A stretch of DNA of 51,530 nt from Penium margaritaceum (taxonomy: Eukaryota; Streptophyta; Zygnematophyceae; Desmidiales; Peniaceae): positions 133,674 to 185,203 of the forward strand of contig SZWC01003925.1 of assembly GCA_023375785.1 (NCBI GenBank), written 5' to 3'. The position numbers and the translations under genes were made by a program. The notes below the pieces were generated by a model. That model did not search any database, was not told the DNA's origin, and worked only from the letters and a program-made list of their open reading frames with translations. This document shows, piece after piece, positions 1 to 11,814 of the stretch; positions within the stretch are counted from its first letter, which is position 1; each line of letters starts with the position of its first letter.

Positions 1-34
<34 letters not shown>

Positions 35-220
35 CGCTACTCCTCGTGCACGCTGCTGCTGCCAACGCTTGCTGCTGCTGCTGCTTCTCACCGCCCATGT
101 GCCGTTCGCGTGCAGTCGCTTCGCGCTCCCTCCCGCTGCTGTCGGCGTGGCGCCACGTGGCGCGTTCTCTTTAGCGTTCCGCCCACTACTGGTGCTTCTG
201 CTGCTCACACGCCCCCCTGT
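1..220 (-). repeat. CTG/CAG-rich leader of LTR element A1
   Basis: The window opens with about eleven perfect GCT units and continues with interrupted GCT triplets to about position 100. The stretch from about 100 to 220 aligns with 25200-25338 in A2, including the sequence just inside the PBS. Read on the minus strand this is the untranslated leader between PBS and coding region of a retrotransposon whose body lies left of the window. No protein is called here, because translations of triplet repeats are low-complexity in every frame. Confidence 0.65.
150..163. other. 14-nt palindrome in A1 leader
   Basis: GCGCCACGTGGCGC is a perfect inverted repeat centred on CACGTG. It lies 57 nt inside the PBS. 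The related sites in A2 (25269-25282) and B (16996-17010) lie at almost the same distance from their PBS. This suggests a conserved leader structure or protein site, but the function is unknown. Confidence 0.5.
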
Positions 221-232
221 GCTCTGATACCA
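221..232 (-). other. Primer-binding site of A1 (tRNA-iMet 3' end)
   Basis: On the minus strand this reads TGGTATCAGAGC, the standard plant copia PBS complementary to the 3' end of initiator-Met tRNA. Three bases (AAT) separate it from the TG that begins the LTR at 236. It fixes the element's orientation as minus and identifies the LTR to its right as the 5' LTR. Confidence 0.85.
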
Positions 233-235
233 AAT

Positions 236-899
236 TGGATATAATTTTAGGGCATGCAGGCCCATGCAAGAACGAACATGAGCTCTGTGTGTGAGTGCGA
301 TGCAAGACGGCAAGAATTTGGCTAAGTCTGGAACTCTGAATATAAAGAACAAGGAGAGAGAACAAATGAGCCCCTAGCGGGCTTTATAGGGGCGCCGGCA
401 GCTAACCGCACCGGGCCCCGTCACCCCTGCTGAACCAAAATGACTCAACAGGGAGAACACACTGCATACACCACGAGAGCAACAAAGGTGGTCTCCTCGA
501 GGCACCGGAACAGCTCGCCGAGTGCCCGGGTCTCGACCACCGAGAAAATATGAGCAGTGTCAAAACATCTCGGAATCAACGTCCAGACATCACAAACGGC
601 TTTCCGAACATCGGAAGCCCCACAATAGCCATCGGGTCTCCTCGTCGCACCGGTACAATCAACCGGGTGCGCGGGTCTGAACCCACCGAGAAAACTCTCC
701 TACCTCCTGACAAGCCCACATGGCTGCCGGAACGCATCGACCGCGTCTCGCCGGCGCTGTCGTAGGTGCTGGAGAAGTCTCGGTGCAGTCCGGAGGCCCG
801 TCGTGTCGTCACACCCTCCTCTGCCATATACCCCGAATGTGGGTATATCGGTAAACTAGCAGTGTCGGTCGTGACGGGTGGAAGCCACACAAACCAACA
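236..899 (-). mobile_element. 5' LTR of element A1 (family A)
   Basis: This 664-bp LTR starts TGGATATAATTT and ends CCAACA. Both ends are fixed by alignment with the A2 left LTR (19221-19885). It has the short AGCCC/GGGCT hairpin at 369-383 and two copies of the covarying 51-nt unit at 490-540 and 635-687. The flanking target duplication cannot be checked, because the other LTR lies outside the window. An apparent small reading frame here is not protein-like and is not called. Confidence 0.8.
369..383. other. Short LTR hairpin shared by families A and B
   Basis: AGCCC-CTAGC-GGGCT forms a 5-bp stem. The B LTR has AGCCCT-GTTG-AGGGCT at 10785-10800. The stem is kept while the loop changes, just after a conserved AAGGAGAGAGAACA-like stretch. 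It may be part of the R/U5 signals of these elements. Its role is unproven. Confidence 0.45.
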
Positions 900-3129
900 T
901 ACAATACCCACAAAAACATTTGAACGTTCAACAAAGAGTCTTATACACCCCAACACCACGAGTTCTACGAAAAAAAACCGTGGTATGGAGAAAGTACATG
1001 CTTTTCACACGAAAAGCAATTGTGAGGGCTTATTTATAGTTTTTTTTCTAATCTTCTGAAGTTCGTTCCTTCACCAACCGTTGTCAATAACAACATTCAA
1101 GCAAGCTTGAATGCTGATTTTCCAATGAAATGATCAAACGATTTTGATCATTTTCATTGTGTTCAATCACTCGACCTTCCACTTTCATACATTTACTTTG
1201 AACGGTCTTCATTTGGTCGTTTTGGTTGATTCGACTATGCCTAGCCTTAGGATCTTCTTTCTACCTCTTTCAACTTTGGGTGAGGCGATGTGCTTTACCG
1301 TCTACAATCGAACGTGGAGGTTTAGCTCAATGTTAAGAATTGAGATGTGTGAAAAAAACATAGGCCATTGGTCAATATCGACCGATGCCGTAAAAACACA
1401 ACCAGATCAACGATTCAGCAATCGTTCTGTCATTCCAACACAGCACCAATGAATTCAAAACCACTTCTTTTTCTACGAGTGGTCGAATCACCGTGTGGCG
1501 CCAAAAATCAGGTCTTGTGTCCTTAATAATAGCCATTAAAGAGAAATGTGTATAATCCATAAGGTGTCATGCAATGAACATCCTGACTTTTTGTTTTAAT
1601 GTGTGGCTCATTCATGTCTAGCTATCCATTCTTGCTATTTTGTAAGAAAATGTTCTCTCACTACAATTCCTAGACAATAACGAATAGAAATTGAAAATTT
1701 ACTAATCTATTGGGCCTTGATCGAATCTTGTTGAGACGACATGCCGATGTCCCCGATTTTGGCTCATCTACAAAAGTGCGTCGTGGACTAATCAAACATG
1801 GAGTTCATATGGGAATCTCCCGACCCCCTCCCTCCCCCACCCACCCAACAACGCTTGATATCAGTCATACAATTAATACATCTGCTGTTGCTCACACGGT
1901 GGCACAAAGCCATCGTTCTACATCTATAAAGCACCATTTATCTTCATTGTTCGCCTGATAGAGGGTACAACGTGCTAGAGTTGTGCACATGTAGAAAGTT
2001 TGCATGGCTAATCGTAGAATGCATCGCATGCTATATGCATGGCCTTTTCTTGTCCTCTTCTTACCAAATGTGTTCCCAAACTTTGGAGCAACGCTCAAAG
2101 AAGCTATGTAACGCATCCACAATGCATGGAATCCAAACACTTATGAGGAGCAAGCAAGTAAAACTTACAAAACAAGGCAAACTAGCAATGCAGAAAAAAA
2201 AAGTCTTGTTGGTATTAGAAAGGACAACGAAGGCCTTATGAAGACTTTGCAAGTCGCGACAAATATGCAGCAACTACTAGAGAGTGGTCAACCACATTTG
2301 GCATGTACAAACCAGCTGTGACCTCAATCCCTCAATGGCGAGCTGGCGCCATTTGGGTCCAGGTCACTTGCTTGAACCAATATGCACACGTGAGTGGTCA
2401 CACTTGATTGTGCACATACAGGTCGGAAAAAAAACGAAATCCTAACATCCCTACATGAACCGGTGGTAAGCATGTCCATACACTTGCAAAAATGACATGA
2501 AAGTGTCACAAAATGTTTAGAGACACAAGCAAATCAACCTCAAGAACCTACCGACATGGAACAACGCTAAAACAATGAAATGCCACTTTGAGCTATCCAC
2601 AAGGCAGGGTCTTGGTTAGGACCTCACCTTATTGCACGTTTGTGCAAAACCAGATGACGTACATCCGCTGCCCCTACACTAAGTAATGCCAAAAAATCAT
2701 GCGCCATAATAGGATGCATTGTGTGTGCATGAAATATACTAGAGCTCTATAAAACGGTTAGAGTACTCTAGTTTCAGAACACAAGAGAATACACATTCCA
2801 CGTTAACAAAACTTACACAACAAACACTGCAATGAATCAAACTCACCAGCCCCAGTACCTTGTCACCTACCAGGAGCTTGTGTCCAATCCAACTCCTCCT
2901 GTATTAGATCAAGGCCTAGTAACTATTTTTGTAGTTGTTAAAAGCAAGGGAGCCCCACACACAGGAGCAGAGTCCAAGGTTTGAATTATACCACGTACCA
3001 CACCACAAACATTCCAATGTGCAAGGAAGTTGATGGTGAAGGCAAGAACAGATCGCTACGAGGAATGATGGCCAATGATGTGTAGGTACGAGGCTAAGGC
3101 CACTGTCTCCATAGTTGCGCTAGATCGTC
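900..3129. other. AT-rich region, no gene recognised
   Basis: This stretch has frequent stops in all frames, several short poly-A and poly-T runs, and no copia motifs, PBS or tRNA that I can see. The 3' end of decayed element H may extend below 3130, but I could not follow it. Confidence 0.5.
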
Positions 3130-3133
3130 AATC

Positions 3134-4006
3134 TTAAGGCATCCTGTCCATCTTCCATGATGCAGGGGGAGGCTGCGGGGACAACACCTTAGAGGTTTTC
3201 AAAGCGCTCTCCCAAAACCCGCACATATTGTGCTTGGAAGCAGTTCCCTCTGTTTGAAATTGCAACTGATCCCCATTCCTAGGAAGAAGACAATGTGACC
3301 CAACTTCTTCATCGTGTAGGCAGCCTGGAAGTCTGCCTTTGCCTCCTTCACAACCAACAATGATGGACACGCGATCAAGAGGTTGTCGTTTTAGAACAGG
3401 ATTTCATTCACATGGCCAAGTGCTCGACGTGAAAAGAGTGACGTGCTTGCATCATTCTAGACATAACCTGCCTGTCCCATTGTAAAAAATCTCCATGTCC
3501 AACACTACACAATGCTCTTGAGACCATCTAGCTCCCTCCGGAGGGCTTCGACCTTGCTGCTTTTGTCAAATTTGGGAAGCTAAAACATGAAAATCCCCTC
3601 GTCTAGCATCTCATAGAGGAACAAGTTTTTCACATCAATTTGATGGAGCTCACAGGCGTGCTAGGCCACAACACTTAGAAGTGCAAAGACAATGTCCAGG
3701 TACCCTAGAGGGACAAAGGTGATGGTGGGAGACGAGACCCTTGGTTTTTGAAAAAACCTTGGCAATGAAGGGAGCCTTGTAGTGATTCATTGAGCTACCT
3801 GGCTTTACCTTCTTGCTAGAGACCCACTTGGCCTGGATGCCTTCTACTCCATGTGAGAAGTCAAGAAAATCGTAGGCACCATGCTCTCCAATGATTCTCA
3901 ACTCATCTTTGCATGATGTGTGCCAGAGTGCTTCCTCCTCAGCTGGGAGCATCTCCGTTAAGATTTCTGGGTCAAGAAACACAGAGGGAGAACTCCGAGT
4001 GGCCAA
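3134..4006 (-). pseudogene. Reverse transcriptase remnant of element H
   Basis: Minus-strand translation of 3650-4006 gives the copia RT N-terminus, with a WHTSCKDEL-like start and an IQAKWVSSKKVKPG motif. Further left, in shifted frames, come HQIDVKN-like sequence (~3620-3640) and a palm segment (3230-3370) reading NLLIACPSLL and KKLGHIVFFLGM. These match the conserved copia pattern around YVDD and the FLGM motif. The catalytic YVDD is degraded. At least three frame changes make it non-functional. Confidence 0.7.
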
Positions 4007-4470
4007 GGCACATGCATCATGTGTGGGTTAAACCTCGACCAGTTTGGCTGCAGCATCGCACACAAGAGAAAATTCATGTGTTATGATTAGATGTTTTGGG
4101 TTCACCTACAAGAAGGTGGCTTGAATGGTAAGCATGGGGGCCTTTGTGCCAGGGTCATCGTTCACAACACTACAAGTCAACCGTTATGGTACGAAGGTGG
4201 AGAAGCGCCCTGATCCACATGTAATGGGTGGAGGCTACAACCTAGCACACAGGTGAAGTAGAAGTTCACCTCCGACGCATGAGCAGGCCAGGGTAGGGTA
4301 AACACCAACTCGGAGAACGACTTGGTCACAAGCTAAAATGGGACGAGAATTTGCAAGGCGGGTGTATGCACAATTCAAGTACACACACGGATGCACGTGC
4401 AAAAGTCAGGTGGGTGCGGTTCAGGCGCAGGGTCAGATGTGGATGAAGGTCCATGCACAGGTTCAGTCAC

Positions 4471-4494
4471 GGGGGGGGGGGGGGGGGGGGGGGG
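4471..4494. repeat. Poly-G run of 24
   Basis: An uninterrupted G24 lies in what should be the integrase-RT linker of decayed element H. It is a likely sequencing or slippage hotspot, and its exact length should not be trusted. Confidence 0.7.
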
Positions 4495-5053
4495 TGGATG
4501 CTTGGGGTTAGGCCCAGGTGCAGATGCAAGGGCTGAAGAGTACATAAGTTCAATGGTTAGAATGGGGGCGTTAAGGGCTGCCTGCGTCAGATGTGCGGGT
4601 GGTCAGAGGCTAGTGTAGTAATGCAAGAGAGGTTTCTGTAGGTGAGAGCTCAGAGTAGAGGGTATTGTGTGACTTGACAATGCAACGACAGATGGGGTCC
4701 TAGAAGTGCCAGACCTTTGATTGAGGGACAATGCTGAAAAAGACACATGTGCAGCGTTGTTGTGAGAGCTTGGTTCTTTGGTGGTCCTCAATGAATCACA
4801 TGCAGGAGACTTAGCCCCACATGCATGCAAGGGAGAAGTCAATACTATGAAACAATTAGGGCTTTTATGGATCTCAAACCGCTACACACGATACCCTGCT
4901 GGCGTGGAATGGTCAAGTAAGGGATAATGTGGTAGGCGGTTCTAGATCCTGGTCATGTAGGATTAGCCCTAGAAGTTGAAGGAATTTAGGAGATAATGTT
5001 CAATACGCATGGAACGGACATAATCCGCCATTGTACAGATCTAATGCCCGGAC

Positions 5054-5700
5054 TCATCGTTCTGTTACATTGTGATAGGCAAATGAAGGTGGTAGAAGAC
5101 ATCGTTCAAAGAGAAAATGTCTCCATCGTCCCAAACACTCCGTATCACAATTTGAGCAAAAGAAAGTAAGAGTATGGTGAGACTGACGCTTAGCCATGAT
5201 GAACCACGAGCAAGCTTCAAGAGGGATGTCACTCTTGTGGCAAGACCGTAAGCAAAATAAACTTGCGTGAATCATTGGCCAGCGTGAGGACATACGGACC
5301 ATGGCTTGACTGGAACTTGATAAGGAAGTTACTAAGAACGAAGGAGTGGACCGACTCAAACGAGAGTAGCACACAAGGATTAGACTCAAGGTAGGTGTAG
5401 CGATGCTTATCTCCCACTTTCCATGGGTCATGGAGGGCTTCTTGAGATAAGCCATCAAGACAGATATAGCACCAATGTGCCACGTGGCTTGGATTGGTCC
5501 TGGCCTGTGGGGCAACAGATGGGATGAGTTGAGGGTTGAAGATCCTCAACTACCATGGTTTTGGCCCAGTGGGCCAAGGATTCCATCCGTTTGCTACAAC
5601 AGTGGTCTGCGGACGTTTGGATGAGCTTGAACGCAATTTTTGGATCACATGGTAAAAGCGTCTATGGAGGAGACGTTGGTTCTCAGGAAGGAGCATGCAA
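5054..5700 (-). pseudogene. Integrase and GAG-pre-integrase remnant of element H
   Basis: Around 5670-5700 the minus strand reads LLPENQRLLHRRFYHV, which lines up with SPEH-x-RLLHRCLCHV in element G and SPQHTHLLHRRLCHV in D: the GAG-pre-integrase His motif. To its left are YVLTLANDSRKF-like residues (core integrase strand) and a second-Asp region reading FFCSNCDTECLG, where intact copies have RSDRGTEFLG-type sequence. The segments sit in different frames, so this is a decayed integrase. Confidence 0.65.
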
Positions 5701-6654
5701 GCAATAAAAACACAAGCAACACAGGCAAATAGAGAAGGGGTGACAAAGGGAGCACAATGAGCAACAAGATTCAATGTATCCACAATAGAGGCACAAAGAA
5801 CGAAATCACACGTGCCTTGTGCATACCATTTGATAGAAAGGTATTCAATTGGGTGAGGCAATGTGACCTTATCGTGTACGTCTCTATAGTGAAAAACATC
5901 AGTTCCTACTTTGAGCCTTCATGCATATCAACACCAGCCCTGGTCAGGAATTTTACAAGGAATGGCCGGAAGTTCACTATCATTTCCATCATTATGGCAT
6001 ATGATAGCCTTCGCATAGCCTGAGATACTACTTAGACTTAGAGGGAGTCAATCGTCTAGTATTGGCTCAAGTGGTAGAATAGACCCCTCCACACCCCCCT
6101 ACATCTGGACGAGCATCTTCCAGGCTTTGAAACTTGCCTCGCCGATGTATCGTGGCAGCTCCGAATAAAAATCCTTAGTGGAGCACGACTTGAGGTACTA
6201 GGACAAGGAGGCGTGGAATCTTGATGCGTCCCAGCGTGGATGCTATGAAAAATTTCCTTTATGTGGCTTGATTTTGTCCATGTGGGGGTGCCTAGCAGAA
6301 GGTGATTAAAGCTCTCATCAAGATCACGGATCTCAAAGAGTTTCTTGCCTCCTTCAAGGCACTAGCCAGGTGTGCTAGGATTGAGTGACGAGCAGTGTAC
6401 TCAGCAGCTAGGATCTTATGTAGCTTCCCTCTGACATGGACTCTTGCCGAATACTGCCATGGTCGTCACACCTCAAACCCTACTAGAGGCACGCATTGTT
6501 GATGGACTCCTAAGAACATCAACTACACGATCTCCAAAAGCATGGCCCACTGATCCCCTTGCTGCTCATGGAGCCTGAAAACTGCGAGGGTGCATGGGCT
6601 CATCAACCCGTTTTCGTATAAGTGGACTCCTCCATGCCATATGGGAATTAGCCC

Positions 6655-7488
6655 ATGGTGTCAATGACTTGTAGAACCATGAGTCTCACCCATGTTATTG
6701 CTGCCATGGCTACTGTCACAATTATTTTTATCTTTATCATTACAATTGTTTTTGGGACTTATGCTCCTCCCAATGTTGCTACTGATGCCGTTGTCACTGA
6801 TACTACCATCTTTTTTGCTACGTTCGTTGCTACTATCACTGTCGCTACTACCACTGTCGCAACCACAACGTCCGGCACCGCAGCCACTACTCCCACAACC
6901 ATTACTGATGCCGCTTTCTTTGTTTTGCTTCCAAAATCACTGATGTCTCTACTGCTTTTGTTGTCCCTGCTGGCGTTGCCGCAACCGCTCCTATCGGTGC
7001 CGCTAATGCTACCCATGGTACCGTGACTAATCCCACTACTACTGCTACAACTCTTGCAACATGTTTTGTTGTTGGTAAGGCAGGAGCCCCTGGTGGTGTT
7101 GCAGGCTATAAAGTCGCAATGGCTGTGGCTGTGGCTGCTTCAGCAGTTGTGCATGCATTTTTGCTACACGCCTGGTTTCTATGCACAAAGCTTCCACATG
7201 CGCAAGTTTTGCATGCATAGAAAACACGTGTGCACAGCTGCCGCTCGCACAGCTGTTGCATGTGCAGGGTGGTACAACAACTTCACATGGCTACCATTCT
7301 CATCCCGAACACAGCTCAGTGTTGTTGCCTGCGAATGCCGCCTCAAAATTCTCCATTGCCGCCGCGTGTATAACCCACAAGTGACCTTGGCATAGACGTC
7401 CTTGGAAGATCTCAGCTGCAAGTATGACTCTCACAGTTGCTTTTGTAATGATGTCTCTGACATGCAACTCAGCGAGCAATTCCTTGCT
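6655..7488 (-). repeat. Triplet-rich leader of element H
   Basis: The region is full of GCT, ACT, GCC and GTT triplets that keep several frames open and give Ala/Thr/Val- or Leu-rich translations. Its position between gag debris and the degenerate PBS matches the leaders of A, B, D and G. I read it as a decayed leader repeat, not a gene. Confidence 0.5.
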
Positions 7489-7500
7489 GCTCTTACACCA
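7489..7500 (-). other. Degenerate PBS of element H
   Basis: GCTCTTACACCA matches the complement of the iMet PBS (GCTCTGATACCA) at 10 of 12 bases and is followed directly by TG at 7501. Its position at the end of a triplet-rich leader supports the call. On its own the match would be weak. Confidence 0.5.
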
Positions 7501-10500
7501 TGATAGGCCGTGTGAATTCTTCTAGGCCTGATGTGTTGGCTGATCAACAATGTCAGCTAGTCGACGCGATGGCGCAAATATGTCAAAACAAGGATCAGCT
7601 AGGGGGGACAAGAAATAGTCTGAATAGAAAAAATTCAGAGCGAGCTGGCAAACGACAAGCCTACAACATGAACATTGGCAGCCAGCGCACCGGTGTGCGG
7701 TGTGTTGCTGGAGGTTGGTTGCCCGATAATCGCCTTTTCCCTTGGTTACATAGTAACCCATTTACATTCCGATCCGGGACTGGTGGATGCAAGAAAAACA
7801 GGGATTGGTCACCGACAATCACGCAGCCTTTTTTTGGGTTACATAGTAACCTATTACAATCGGTTTGTGGCCAAAAGATGCTTCAAGAAAATCGTGATTG
7901 GTGGATCGGTCGTTTTTCTGCCACATCCACCAATCAGGGCGCAAGAATCAGTCGGACTGTATCCCCCCCGAGGTCCGCGGACGCCCAGTCAGGGATCGGC
8001 CCAGACTAAAAAGATCATGGATATCGACCTGGAATTCCGGACACATCCCGGATAGAACGGAATGAGTAGTCCGACGCTAGGATAGAATGGTACGGACTGT
8101 ACGTTTAGGCCCTCCAGTCGCTCCCCCTTGGCCTCGCCCTGTGATGTTTCACAGAGCTGGTCGTAATACTAAACTCTTGAGACTCATGAACCCGGCTTCA
8201 AGCAGGGTCAAAATGCAATTGAAAGAAAAGAAATTCAACCACATTCATACAATAAGGTAAACAAATCAAGTTATGCCTATAATTGCGTCATATTATTTCT
8301 TATCAAATAAAGAAACATTCAAGATTCATCTAAATTTCTAAAAGATAATGTTTTATTAAGCGAAGCTCACAATAAACGTATGAAACTAGCATGTTCACAA
8401 TACAAGAACAAGCTAATATCATTTAAATAAATTAATCATCAGATAGAACCATATTCATAGAAAAGAGAAGAAATACCTTTTGAGGTTCTTGTTCAATATG
8501 TTGGTGAATTGTTATACATAATACTATACTTTCAAGCACATTCATTCACTTTTTGGTTTTTTTTGCTTTTACATCCACAAAAGCTGAAAAAAAAAACTAG
8601 CGTAGCTTGATGTAGTTCAAAAAGAGTTTGCCTAAACCATACACAATGGGCAACAAAAAAATTTGTTTGAACGAATACGGGTGACAGTTTGGCAGTGCAT
8701 TTACAACCAGTTTTTGTTTCCATGGATGAAGTGAATTCTCATGGCAAACCTTCCATTATGTGGTCCAGGTTGTGGGCAATTATTTAGCCTCTTAAGAGAT
8801 ACGAATATGAATACTTTTGCTCGGTTACTATGTAACCCTATGCACGCTTTGAGTGCAACACCTGCCTCTTGTTTTTCTTCCTTTTTCTTCTTTCGGATTT
8901 AGTATTTTTTTCCGCTCTGTGCGTCACTCCTCGGACTTCGAGCCTTGCCAGACATCTGACAGAAATGGTTGTTGTCCACGTCCAGACATAGGTTTTTTGC
9001 GTAAGAAGGAACCGGACAGAACAAAACCCGACAAGCAAGGGGATTCAGCTAGATAATGGACAGTACGCTTCGTGTAACGGATTAGACAGGAAGCTTGGCC
9101 AAGCTTCCCATCCAATCAAGTCACTTGTTTGGCTAGAATAGCCATATAACTGATCCCAGATGAGAAATGTTAGGAGAAAAACAATTTGTAGTACATTAAT
9201 GCAAAACGAATACAGAAAAATTATTCAATCATAGAATTTTCATACAATTAGATCTTATTACATGAAAGCTTCATCTCGGAATCCCACATTTTCCTTTCCT
9301 CCTAGGAAGCATTCATAACAACCTAACAATGCACAATAACATAACAAAGAATGTGAGTTTTTCCCCAGAAAAAATAGTCATGTTTTTGGACCTCCATTAT
9401 TGACAAAAAATTAACACGGAACTTACATAGTAGACTTCTTTTAAGTGAGTAGAAGATCTTTGTATTATTTTTCATTCTATGAGGGATTCATGTGATTCTT
9501 GTATCTTCTCAAGTTTTTCTAAGTTTATGACATGATTCTCTTCAATTCCATTTTTAGGGCCGAATGAAAGATACTTTGACGCCGTTACTATCTAACCCTA
9601 TGCACACTTGGCGTGCAACATACGGCTCTTGTTTCTTTTTTCTTTTGGACACAACTAGGTACACACTCGTGAAAACAAGTTTTTTTGGTCCTTGACAGTT
9701 AGTTCCAAGAATTTTCAAGGAGAAAAAGATTAAACCATTTAAAACACGGCTAATGGCCTGTCAATAAGGAAGACCTAGCTCGTTACGGAAAGGACGATTA
9801 AGGATCGAGGAGGTGTCCGACAGGTTGCCGCAGTTGTTTGGCAGTGCCGATGAGTGGCCAACCATGTGTGGCGCATATGTGTGATGAGCGGTTGAACATG
9901 TCTTGCAAAGACGTGTTGATGTTTGTGTTCATTCACATGTCCCCTCACACTTGGAATTCCCTCTTGTCTTGCGCCACGTGTACACATACACACATGTACA
10001 GGGGACTGAGTAACATGGCTCTGCCTAGAGATTTACCTCTCAAGATGGGATGTCCATACCTCGAAGCTAGTCTCTCCAGGAAGCAGCTTTACCCTCCCAG
10101 GATGTGACTTGGGATCACATGATTTTTTCATTATTATTCTCTCGACTGTTTGGTTTTCCTCGTGTCGGAGGCTTGACACCCGACACTTCAGGATGCCTTG
10201 ATTTTGTATCCAAAATTGCACGTGGGTTCTCTGAAAGCTGCCTCCTTTTTCCCTGGTGCTGATCTGTAGTGGGCCACCATGCCAGCCTTGGTGTGCGCAT
10301 TGGTGAGTAGTCGCCCTCAGATTTTTTTCCAAGTGGATGGGCTCGACCCCCAGGTGGCGGCGTAACCTCACGTGCATGATGCACGAGCAAGGTGCACGCT
10401 GACCGGCTTCTTAGTCACTTGCTCCCTCTAGTCTCGCTTGTCTTGATTCTAACTTCAAGATTCTACATGCTACGGGCTTCATCCATGGTGTGGAGATTTT

Positions 10501-10650
10501 CTGACGTGTTCTTGTTCTTCCCGTTCCCTTTCAATCCCAAGAACAACTGCAATACAGGCCAGCTACAACCTCTCTCCCTTGATGACAACATGTTGGCTTG
10601 AGCTGGGTCCTCATCATGGTTCTGCACAAGTGTGGACACGACCAAGTGCT
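7501..10650. other. Region without recognised genes; repeated palindromes
   Basis: The first few hundred bases may be the 5' LTR of H, but no partner LTR was found. The rest is mostly AT-rich and has no copia domains. The only structure I can support is a 15-bp palindrome, GGTTACATAGTAACC or its complement, at 7744-7758, 7837-7851 and 8823-8837, with a two-mismatch copy at 9583-9597. The copies at 8823 and 9583 also share about 45 bp of downstream flank. Confidence 0.5.
10646..10650. repeat. Left target-site duplication of B (GTGCT)
   Basis: GTGCT directly precedes the TG of the left LTR and recurs immediately after the right LTR at 17894-17898. A 5-bp duplication is the rule for copia integrases. 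It supports both element ends. Confidence 0.85.
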
Positions 10651-11443
10651 TGCTAAAATGAGTCTAGGGCATGCATGCCCATGCTGCAAGAGACATGAGC
10701 TCTGATGGTTAGCGGGAGAAAGGCAGCGCCAAGATTGGCTAAGTCTGGAACAAATGAATTAAGAATCAAGGAGAGAGAACATTGAGCCCTGTTGAGGGCT
10801 TATGTACTGTTGGGGACTGGCAGCTATCCCACTAGGCCCCGTAATCCCTTTCGCACCAAAAGGCACGAACAGGGAATATGCATGTCATAGAGCATGAAAG
10901 CAACAATGGAGGTTTCCTGAGGCATCGAAACAGTAAACCGGGTGCCCAGGTCTCGATCGACAGGAAAGCATGCAATGTACCCCAAATGTATCCAGGCTCT
11001 ACGGTGACACACTAGCATCACCGACTAGCCAGGCTAGGCAATGTAAGGCCTCCTGAAACACCAAAACAGGCAATCAGGTGTCCGGGTCTCTGCCACATGC
11101 AAACTACACACATCTGTCAAAGGGTCACAAAGACTAGACCAATCAGTGCGGGGTTTCCCGAGGTACCGGCACAAGCCACCGTCTACCCAGGTTTTGACCA
11201 CAGAAAGAGTGCACCACCTGTCAAAGACTAAGTGGTGTATTTCTATGGGGTCTCCTGAGGTACCGTTACAAACCTCCAAGTACCCAGGTCTCGACCACCG
11301 AGAGAACTCTACCAAACATGTTTGTGTGAACTGAGCTCCTAGAATGCACCATACGTATCACAAAGGAATTAAGGTAGCCACTGGAGAACCATCAGCTCTC
11401 TCTACACAAAACTACATGACAGCTCAAAGCCCATACACCAACA
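10651..11443 (-). mobile_element. 3' LTR of element B (left)
   Basis: This 793-bp LTR starts TGCTAAAATG and ends ACCAACA. It contains the AGCCCT/AGGGCT hairpin (10785-10800) and four copies of the covarying 51-nt unit, starting at 10911, 11047, 11152 and 11249. Its first ~200 bp are recognisably related to the family A LTR (shared GGGCATGCA, GGCTAAGTCTGGAA and GGCCCCGT motifs). Confidence 0.85.
10911..11298. repeat. Four covarying hairpin units in B left LTR
   Basis: The copies span 10911-10961, 11047-11096, 11152-11202 and 11249-11298. Each runs from GGTCTCCTGA-like to GGTCTCGACCAC-like sequence. The inner arms are GGCAT/GTGCC, ACACC/GGTGT, GGTA/TACC and GGTAC/GTACC, so pairing is kept although the bases change. 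In copy two the outer pair GGTC/GACC has become GGC/GCC, again compensatory. Confidence 0.65.
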
Positions 11444-11453
11444 CTCCCCTAGG
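11444..11453 (-). other. Polypurine tract of element B
   Basis: On the minus strand CCTAGGGGAG directly precedes TGTTGG, the start of the 3' LTR. This is the expected site of plus-strand DNA priming. A2 and D have the same arrangement. Confidence 0.7.
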
Positions 11454-11814
11454 GTTGTAAGTGCTGCCAACAAGGGTACCACCTGGGAGGATATATACAC
11501 TCCCCCTCAATATGTGAATCATAGGAACATGAACCCAAACACCAGTGTGCTCAGATAAGTATACTCCCCCTACAAAATCATCGGCTACAAAGAATAGTAA
11601 GCCTCCTTTGGCTCAAACGATCCTGGGAGAACAATCAATGGCTAGACGGGAGAGTGGCTTTTGATGTGAAAGCGTCAGCAAGGAAAGGAGGATGAGGCGG
11701 AAGTAGCTACCATGTGCACTACTAACTCATACACTGTTCAACACCTGTCACTCCGGTGTAGTGTGAGAAGGGGAAGTCAGTCTCACCTCACGCTCCTGGG
11801 GGCTACTACAGACC

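Larger units (their letters stand above)
3130..7500 (-). mobile_element. Decayed copia element H
   Basis: Read on the minus strand from right to left, the region holds a degenerate iMet PBS (7489-7500), a triplet-rich leader (~6650-7480), gag-like debris (~6060-6650), a GAG-pre-integrase and integrase stretch (~5050-5700), and RT (3130-4006). The order is that of Ty1/copia. Frameshifts and stops are everywhere, so this is a fossil. Its LTR should begin at 7501. No matching left LTR was found, so the left boundary is only where RT similarity fades. Confidence 0.6.

Noticed and set aside
236..899. Hammerhead-type ribozyme in the LTRs, as in plant retrozymes
   Set aside because: I looked for the CTGANGA and GAAA core arranged around stems in the A and B hairpin units and did not find it on either strand.
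6655..7026. Ala/Thr/Val-rich ORF resembling a secreted or membrane protein
   Set aside because: Triplet-repeat DNA is open in several frames on both strands and sits where the leader of decayed element H is expected.
10033..10390. Possible host exon on the minus strand
   Set aside because: Two overlapping frames are open, with no splice-site pattern, domain or codon bias that I can support.
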